Assembly: GCF_008151785.1 (NCBI RefSeq)
Contig: NZ_CP036523.1
Span: 186,001-250,000, forward strand
Direction of reading: 5' to 3'
Source of the DNA: Peptacetobacter hiranonis
GTDB lineage: Bacteria > Bacillota > Clostridia > Peptostreptococcales > Peptostreptococcaceae
Length of the DNA stretch: 64,000 nt
A program made the position numbers and the translations under genes. Below are positions 58,290 through 64,000 of the stretch, piece by piece. Each line of letters starts with the position of its first letter. The first letter of the stretch is position 1. The notes under the pieces are model-generated. The model worked only from the letters and a program-made list of their open reading frames with translations. It had not been told where the DNA came from and ran no database searches.

Positions 58290-61200
58290 ATGCCTAAAAT
58301 AGACAGTATAAAGAAAACATTAGTACTTGGGTCAGGACCTATAATAATAGGACAGGCTGCAGAGTTTGACTATTCTGGAACTCAGGCTTGTCAGGCTTTA
58401 AAAGAAGAAGGGATAGAAGTTGTATTAATAAACTCTAACCCAGCTACAATAATGACAGATAAAGAAATAGCAGACAAAATATATATAGAACCACTTACTT
58501 TAGAATTCATAGAAAAAATAATAGAAAAAGAAAGACCAGACAGTTTACTTGCAGGAATGGGTGGACAGACAGGACTTAACTTAGCAGTTGAATTATATGA
58601 AAGTGGAATACTTGATAAATACGGAGTTAAAGTAATAGGTACTTCTGTTGAATCTATCAAAAAAGGTGAAGATAGAGATATATTCAGAGAAGTAATGAGA
58701 GAAATAAATCAGCCAGTTATAGAAAGTGATATAGTAACTACTCTTGAAGATGGTTTAGCTTATGCAAATAAAATAGGTTATCCATTAGTAGTTAGACCAG
58801 CTTATACACTAGGAGGAACTGGTGGTGGTATAGCTGAAAACGAAGAAGAATTAAAAGAAATATTAGTTCACGGTTTACAGCTAAGCCCAGTTAGCCAGGT
58901 ACTTTTAGAAAAAAGTATAAAAGGTTGGAAAGAAATAGAATACGAAGTAATGAGAGATAGCATAGGAAACAGCATAGTTATATGTAACATGGAAAATGTT
59001 GACCCTGTTGGTGTTCATACAGGAGACAGTATAGTTGTTGCTCCAACTCAGACATTAAGTGCTAAAGAATGTGCAATGCTTAAAAAAGCATCTCTTGATA
59101 TATTAAATGCAGTAGAAGTTCAGGGTGGATGTAACGTACAGTTCGCACTTAACCCAGATAGCTTCGAATATGCTGTTATAGAAATAAACCCAAGGGTTTC
59201 AAGATCATCAGCATTAGCATCAAAAGCAACTGGTTATCCAATAGCAAAAGTTTCTGCTAAGATAGCTCTTGGATATACATTAGATGAAATAGAAAATGCA
59301 GTAACTAAAAAGACTAAAGCTTGCTTCGAACCAAGTGTAGACTACGTAGTTGCTAAAATACCAAAATGGCCTTTCGATAAATTCAAGAAAGCTGATAAGA
59401 GATTAGGAACTAAGATGATGGCTACTGGAGAAATAATGAGTATAGGAAGCAACTTTGAAGCGGCTATACTTAAAGGTATAAGATCTCTAGAAATAGGAAA
59501 ATATTCATTAGTTCATGCACCATCAGAACAGAGATCTCTAGAAGAATTAAAAGCTAGAGTAGTTGTTCCAGATGATGAAAGATTATTCGACATAGCTGAA
59601 ATGATAAGAAGAGGCTACAAAGTTGAAATGATAGAACAAATAACTAAGATGGATAAATGGTTCTTAGATAGATTTAAATGGATAGTTGAACAGGAAGAAA
59701 AATTAAAAGGTATGAAAATAGAAGACCTTACTAAAGAATATCTTCTTGAATTAAAGAAAAAAGGATTCTCTGATAAAGGTATATCTGACTTAATGAAAAT
59801 AAACCCAGAACAGTTATACGAATTAAGAATGCTTTACAATATAAAACCAGCTTACAAAATGGTTGATACATGTGCTGGAGAAGTAGATGCATTATCTCCA
59901 TACTACTACTCAACTTATGAAGAATACGATGAAGCAACAGTAAGCGATAAGAAAAAAGTTATAGTTCTTGGATCTGGTCCAATAAGAATAGGACAGGGTA
60001 TAGAATTCGACTACTGCTCAGTTCACTGTGTTAAATCATTAAGAAAACAGGGAATAGAAACAATAATAATAAACAACAACCCTGAAACTGTATCAACAGA
60101 CTTCGATACTTCTGATAAATTATACTTCGAACCATTAACAGAAGAAGAAGTTCTTAACATAATAGAAAAAGAAAACCCAGACGGAGTTATACTTCAGTTC
60201 GGTGGACAGACTGCTATAAAACTAGCTAAATTCCTTCACGAAAAACATATACCAATATTAGGTACTGATTTCGAAGATATAGATGCAGCTGAAGATAGAG
60301 AAAAATTCGATGAATTACTAGAAAGATTAGACATAAATAGACCAAAAGGTAGAGGTGTATGGACTGTTGAAGAAGGTCTTGAAGTTGCTCACAACTTAGG
60401 ATTCCCAGTACTTGTTAGACCATCATACGTACTTGGTGGACAGGGTATGGAAATAACTTACGATGAAGCTAGATTAGTTCAGTACTTAGAAGCAGCATTT
60501 GAAAGAGATAGTAAAAACCCAGTTCTTATAGATAAATACTTAACTGGTAGAGAAATAGAAGTTGACGCTATATGCGATAAAGAAGATATATTAATACCTG
60601 GTATAATGGAACACCTTGAAAGAGCAGGGGTTCACTCAGGAGACAGTATAACAATGTACCCAAGCCAGAATATATCTGACAGAATAAAAGAAAAAATATT
60701 AGACTACACTAAAAAAATAGCTCTAGACCTAAATGTTATAGGTATGGTTAACATTCAGTTCATAGAATTCCAGAATGAATTATACATAATAGAAGTTAAC
60801 CCAAGAGCAAGTAGAACTGTACCATATATATCAAAAGTTTCAGGTGTGCCAATAGTAGACCTTGCAACTAAATGTATGTTAGGTGCTAAATTAAAAGACC
60901 TTGGATACGGAACAGGAGTATACAAAACTCCAGATATAGTATCTGTTAAAGTACCAGTATTCTCAATGGCAAAACTTGCTCAGGTTGAAGTATCACTAGG
61001 GCCTGAAATGAAATCAACAGGGGAAGTTCTTGGAGTAGGTGCTAACTTAGAAGAAGCATTATACAAAGGATTCCTTGCAGCTGGCAAAGGTATAGCTGAT
61101 GAAAGAGGTTGCGTACTTGCTACAATAAATAACCACGATAAAGAAGAGTTCATAGAAATAGCTAAAGATATGAAAGATCTTGGATATACTTTCATGGCTA

Positions 61201-61499
61201 CAGAAGGAACAGCTAAAGCATTAAGAGAAAACGGAATAGAAGTTGAAACTGTAAATAGAGTAGAAGAAGCTAGACCAAATATACTTGACGCTATAAGAAA
61301 TAAACAGGTAGATATGGTTATAAATACTCCTACAAAAGGTAACGACTCTAACAGAGATGGATTCAAGATAAGAAGAACTGCTATAGAATTCTCTACAGAA
61401 GTTATGACTTCTCTTGATACATTAAAAGCAATGGTAGATGTTAAGAAACAGCATATAGATAAAGATACGCTAAAAGTTTACAACATATCAGAAATATAA
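58290..61499 (+). CDS. carB: Carbamoyl-phosphate synthase large subunit
   Basis: 1069 residues, the full double ATP-grasp architecture: two homologous halves each with the phosphate loop ([19 protein letters not shown] and [18 protein letters not shown]), ATP-grasp signatures ([12 protein letters not shown] and [12 protein letters not shown]) and metal ligands ([10 protein letters not shown] and EVNPRASRT), then the allosteric domain (about 930-1069, [13 protein letters not shown]). Joins bicarbonate, ammonia and two ATP. Given the defective CarA it probably takes ammonia directly. AAAGGAGAG precedes the ATG. Confidence 0.95.
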   Translation: MPKIDSIKKTLVLGSGPIIIGQAAEFDYSGTQACQALKEEGIEVVLINSNPATIMTDKEIADKIYIEPLTLEFIEKIIEKERPDSLLAGMGGQTGLNLAVELYESGILDKYGVKVIGTSVESIKKGEDRDIFREVMREINQPVIESDIVTTLEDGLAYANKIGYPLVVRPAYTLGGTGGGIAENEEELKEILVHGLQLSPVSQVLLEKSIKGWKEIEYEVMRDSIGNSIVICNMENVDPVGVHTGDSIVVAPTQTLSAKECAMLKKASLDILNAVEVQGGCNVQFALNPDSFEYAVIEINPRVSRSSALASKATGYPIAKVSAKIALGYTLDEIENAVTKKTKACFEPSVDYVVAKIPKWPFDKFKKADKRLGTKMMATGEIMSIGSNFEAAILKGIRSLEIGKYSLVHAPSEQRSLEELKARVVVPDDERLFDIAEMIRRGYKVEMIEQITKMDKWFLDRFKWIVEQEEKLKGMKIEDLTKEYLLELKKKGFSDKGISDLMKINPEQLYELRMLYNIKPAYKMVDTCAGEVDALSPYYYSTYEEYDEATVSDKKKVIVLGSGPIRIGQGIEFDYCSVHCVKSLRKQGIETIIINNNPETVSTDFDTSDKLYFEPLTEEEVLNIIEKENPDGVILQFGGQTAIKLAKFLHEKHIPILGTDFEDIDAAEDREKFDELLERLDINRPKGRGVWTVEEGLEVAHNLGFPVLVRPSYVLGGQGMEITYDEARLVQYLEAAFERDSKNPVLIDKYLTGREIEVDAICDKEDILIPGIMEHLERAGVHSGDSITMYPSQNISDRIKEKILDYTKKIALDLNVIGMVNIQFIEFQNELYIIEVNPRASRTVPYISKVSGVPIVDLATKCMLGAKLKDLGYGTGVYKTPDIVSVKVPVFSMAKLAQVEVSLGPEMKSTGEVLGVGANLEEALYKGFLAAGKGIADERGCVLATINNHDKEEFIEIAKDMKDLGYTFMATEGTAKALRENGIEVETVNRVEEARPNILDAIRNKQVDMVINTPTKGNDSNRDGFKIRRTAIEFSTEVMTSLDTLKAMVDVKKQHIDKDTLKVYNISEI

Positions 61500-61514
61500 T
61501 TTAAAATTTATGGG

Positions 61515-61549
61515 TAGGCTGTCGCAATATTTTGTGACAGCCTATTTTT
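61515..61549 (+). terminator. Terminator after carB
   Basis: TAGGCTGTCGCAA (61515-61527) / TTGTGACAGCCTA (61532-61544, one G-T), five Ts. Confidence 0.9.
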
Positions 61550-61552
61550 ATT

Positions 61553-61674
61553 GCTTAGAGTTACAAATTAATTTTCACCTCCAGGCTTCAGCGCTACACC
61601 TATTTTTATAACACATTTAAATGACGTGTAGCGCTTGTAGATTGTCGGTTGAAAATTAATTTGTAATTCTAAGC
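61553..61674. repeat. Palindromic element, copy 5
   Basis: Outer helix of 25 bp with a single wobble: 61553-61577 against 61650-61674. Inner helix GCGCTACAC (61591-61599) / GTGTAGCGC (61626-61634). Between them CCTCCAGGCTTCA (left) and TTGTAGATTGTCGGT (right). No T run follows, so it is not a plain terminator; carB already has one. Confidence 0.85.
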
Positions 61675-61961
61675 TTGATTATTTTATTTGACACAAAATA
61701 TTTACGACGCCACTTTACCAAAATTGTTTTAAAATTATATTTCTGATTCTAGAAAATCTTTTAGTGTATTTTTTCTATATGCTGTTTTCTTTTGAGAAGA
61801 TAGAGGGTGTAAATAGGTAATTTAATTTATATGTGATTGGTGAGATAAAGTAGTGCAAATGGTTGTGTGTGTATGATATAATTAATAATTAGGTTAAAAA
61901 ATGAGATGGAAAATATTTTAAGAAATATAAATTTAATTAGATAAGAGAGAAGGAGGAAAAG
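61675..61961 (+). other. Intergenic region before the methyltransferase gene
   Basis: About 290 bases, no gene seen. TATAAT at about 61876-61881 with a G/T-rich spacer and a poor -35 is the likely promoter. AGGAGG precedes the ATG at 61962. Confidence 0.4.
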
Positions 61962-62831
61962 ATGTTAATTTTAGCAGATAGTTGGAAAGATTATGAGCTT
62001 ATAGACATGGGTAACGGAGAAAAGCTAGAGAGATGGGGAGATATCGTCCTTAGAAGACCAGACCCACAGGTTGTTTGGCCAATGGAAAAAGAATGGTCAT
62101 TATGGAAAAATCCACACGGACACTACCACAGAAGTAATAGAGGTGGAGGTTCTTGGGAGCAGAAGAAAAAATATCCAGAAAGCTGGACAATAAACTACAA
62201 GAATTTAAAATTCAATATAAGACCTACAGGATTTAAACATACAGGTCTTTTCCCAGAACAGGCAGCAAACTGGGATTGGATGATAGATAAAATAAAGAAA
62301 GCAAAAAGACCTATAAAGGTTTTAAATTTATTTGCATATACTGGTGGAGCAACTGTTGCTTGTGCTTCAGCTGGGGCAGAAGTTTGCCACGTTGATGCAG
62401 CAAAAGGTATGGTAAACTGGGCAAAAGATAATATAGCATTATCTGGACTTCAGAATCAGACAGTAAGATTTATAGTAGATGATGTTGTTAAATTCGTTGA
62501 AAGAGAAATAAGAAGAGGAAGAAAATACGATGCTATAATAATGGACCCACCTTCATACGGAAGAGGACCAAAAGGTGAAGTATGGAAAATAGAAGATAAA
62601 TTATACGATTTCGTTGAATTATGTATGGGTGTATTATCTGATGATCCATTATTCTTCTTAATAAACTCTTATACTACAGGATTTTCTCCAATAGTACTTG
62701 AAAACGTACTTTCTACTACTATAGGAAAGAAAGTAAAAGGTGGACAGATATACGGTGGAGAAGTTGGAATACCAGCATCTAGAGATGGTAAAATACTTCC
62801 TTGTGGTATATTTGGGAGATGGGAGAGATAG
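61962..62831 (+). CDS. Class I SAM-dependent RNA methyltransferase (RlmI/RlmL-like)
   Basis: 289 residues. SAM-binding motif I NLFAYTGGATVACASAGA, acidic end of strand 2 CHVDAAKGMV, motif IV MDPPSYGRGPKG. This is the PF10672-type methyltransferase core; relatives methylate large-subunit rRNA. The usual N-terminal PUA domain of RlmI is absent. The gene is followed after 3 bases by a pseudouridine synthase gene, which supports a role in RNA modification. Confidence 0.8.
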   Translation: MLILADSWKDYELIDMGNGEKLERWGDIVLRRPDPQVVWPMEKEWSLWKNPHGHYHRSNRGGGSWEQKKKYPESWTINYKNLKFNIRPTGFKHTGLFPEQAANWDWMIDKIKKAKRPIKVLNLFAYTGGATVACASAGAEVCHVDAAKGMVNWAKDNIALSGLQNQTVRFIVDDVVKFVEREIRRGRKYDAIIMDPPSYGRGPKGEVWKIEDKLYDFVELCMGVLSDDPLFFLINSYTTGFSPIVLENVLSTTIGKKVKGGQIYGGEVGIPASRDGKILPCGIFGRWER

Positions 62832-62834
62832 TCT

Positions 62835-63515
62835 TTGTCTAGTGTAAATATAAATGTACTTTATGAAGATAATCATCTTTTAGTAGTTGAAAAGCCTGTA
62901 AATATTCTTTCTCAGGGCGATAATACAAATGATAAGGATATGGTTAATCTATTAAAGGCATATCTTAAAGAAAAGTATAATAAGCCGGGGAATGTTTATT
63001 TAGGGTTAGTTCATAGACTTGATAGACCTGTTGGAGGTGCGATGGTATTTGCCAAGACTTCTAAGGCGGCATCTAGACTTTCTGAGCAGGTTAGAAATAA
63101 GACGTTTAAAAAGACTTATAGAGCGGTTATCAATGGAAAGATGAGAAAACAGAGTGATACTTTAAAGGATTATCTTTATAAGAATAAGAAAACTAATATG
63201 GTTAGTGTGGTTTCTGAAAGCCATAAGGATTCTAAGTACGCTGAGCTTAGCTACGCAACTCTAGCATTTAAGGATAAGATGAGTCTAGTTCAGATAGATT
63301 TAAAGACTGGTAGGCCACATCAGATTAGAGTTCAGTTTGCTTCAAGAAACAATCCTCTTGTTGGTGATCAGAGATATGGTAAAAATAGCAAGGTAGGTCA
63401 GCAGATAGCGCTTTGGTCTTATAAGATTGAGATAGTTCATCCTGTTACTAAAGAGAAGATGGAGTTTGTCTGTGAGCCACCAAAAGAATATCCATGGAAT
63501 GTTTTTGATAAGTAG
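62835..63515 (+). CDS. RluA-family pseudouridine synthase
   Basis: 226 residues from TTG 62835 (GGGAGAG before it). Catalytic motif HRLDRPVGGAMVFAKT with the nucleophilic Asp, then RPHQIRVQFASR and NPLVGDQRYG. It has no S4 RNA-binding domain, so it is of the short RluA/TruC/RluD-like class. It modifies uridines in rRNA or tRNA. Nearly adjacent to the methyltransferase gene, probably one operon with the next gene too. Confidence 0.9.
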   Translation: MSSVNINVLYEDNHLLVVEKPVNILSQGDNTNDKDMVNLLKAYLKEKYNKPGNVYLGLVHRLDRPVGGAMVFAKTSKAASRLSEQVRNKTFKKTYRAVINGKMRKQSDTLKDYLYKNKKTNMVSVVSESHKDSKYAELSYATLAFKDKMSLVQIDLKTGRPHQIRVQFASRNNPLVGDQRYGKNSKVGQQIALWSYKIEIVHPVTKEKMEFVCEPPKEYPWNVFDK

Positions 63516-63537
63516 TTCGAAAGGATGATTGGATAGT

Positions 63538-64000
63538 ATGGAAAGATATAATGGATTTTTTATAGAAAAACCAGTTGGAAATAATATTTTTTCCTTTGAA
63601 GAAAGGGAGAATAAGAAGATTTTTGTACCAAAGCTTATAAAAGGAGATTTGGATGATGTAAGGGAAGGTACAGAGATTGTTTTTAATGAGATAGATGAGG
63701 ATACAGAGTTTAAGGCTTATGGTATAGAAAATATGGTTAGAATGGACACTGAAGATGGAAAGAGAGTGTATATTTTCGACAATCATAACCATTCGTTTTA
63801 CTTCTGGATGAAGTGCCTTAAGGAAGGTCTTTTTAATAGAGGGTGTACTTTAGTGCATGTGGATCAGCACAAGGATACTAGAGTTCCGCTTAATTATGAT
63901 GTAGATGTAGACGATTTAGACGATGTATTTAGATATACAAATGAAGTGCTTAATGTGGGAAGTTTTATTAAGCCTGCAATGGAGCATGAAATTTTTTCAG
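63538..64000 (+). CDS. UPF0489 family protein, N-terminal part
   Basis: Open to the window end; 154 codons are visible, starting MERYNGFFIEKPVGNN. The pattern VYIFDNHNHSFYFW followed about 25 residues later by LVHVDQHKD is typical of UPF0489 (C5orf22-like) proteins, whose Asp/His arrangement resembles arginase-type metal sites. Function unknown. GGATGATTGG precedes the ATG, 22 bases after the pseudouridine synthase gene. Confidence 0.75.
   Translation, partial: MERYNGFFIEKPVGNNIFSFEERENKKIFVPKLIKGDLDDVREGTEIVFNEIDEDTEFKAYGIENMVRMDTEDGKRVYIFDNHNHSFYFWMKCLKEGLFNRGCTLVHVDQHKDTRVPLNYDVDVDDLDDVFRYTNEVLNVGSFIKPAMEHEIFS

Overview
The window is low-GC DNA with Firmicutes-type signals: strong Shine-Dalgarno sequences, A/T-rich third codon positions, sigma-A type promoters and many intrinsic terminators. 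Two proteins carry three tandem CWB2 cell-wall-binding repeats, one of them with a Cwp84-type cysteine protease. Together with the minimal SufC/SufB pair, the paired NifU-like and GGGtGRT proteins, a split MetH and a tet(P)-type resistance operon, this points to an anaerobic clostridium of the Peptostreptococcaceae (Clostridioides/Peptostreptococcus relatives). The species is not determined. No rRNA, tRNA or CRISPR array was seen.

Layout. 1-2.8 kb: end of tetA(P) and complete tetB(P), tetracycline efflux plus ribosomal protection. 2.9-6.7 kb: accessory patch with a nonsense-mutated YcxB-like gene, three paralogous small membrane proteins, a 46-residue membrane peptide and a HipA-like kinase with an overlapping partner gene. 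6.9-9.2 kb: an IStron (group I intron fused to a tnpB element, no tnpA). 9.2-14.7 kb: PhnA-like protein, a membrane-anchored Tiki/EreA-like protein, a CWB2 surface protein and an Asp-rich PepSY protein. 15.2-17.8 kb: NifU-like/GGGtGRT pair and a Cof-type phosphatase. 18.0-26.5 kb: sugar cluster with class II aldolase, fructose-type PTS EIIA/EIIB/EIIC, DUF4432 protein, D-lyxose isomerase, xylulokinase and a PRD regulator followed by a separate EIIA. 26.7-29.4 kb: membrane proteins, a CPBP protease, a decayed gene and a permuted papain-like hydrolase. 29.8-34.5 kb: Cwp84-like protease and sufCB. 34.7-38.5 kb: lipoprotein, small membrane protein, pepT and a HigBA locus whose toxin has an internal deletion. 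39.2-46.7 kb: LytTR regulator, GHKL kinase and two large FtsX-type permeases with duplicated promoters. 46.9-53.1 kb: lipoprotein, ttcA, aroK, then a SAM-riboswitch-controlled luxS - MetH activation domain - metH operon. 53.1-56.1 kb: candidate small RNA, DnaA-box cluster, M29 aminopeptidase, nitroreductase. 56.2-61.5 kb: PyrR-attenuated pyrF-carA-carB. 61.9-64 kb: methyltransferase, pseudouridine synthase and a truncated UPF0489 gene.

Main unusual points. (1) CarA has lost the cysteine, histidine and glutamate of its glutaminase triad, so carbamoyl phosphate synthesis is predicted to use free ammonia. (2) Five intergenic palindromes share an asymmetric internal loop while their helices differ in sequence, which looks like an undescribed structured repeat family. 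(3) A DnaA-box cluster lies far from any dnaA gene and between two of these palindromes. (4) WalR-type direct repeats precede several small membrane-protein and lipoprotein genes, always in the same orientation relative to the gene. (5) LytTR-type direct repeats with a 21-base period precede both FtsX-type permeases, next to a LytTR regulator gene. (6) A HipA-like kinase without its N-terminal domain overlaps a small partner gene and has a palindromic operator over its promoter.

Start codons were chosen by Shine-Dalgarno position and family length, so several differ from the longest open frame. Family names come from recognised motifs; no database search was possible.
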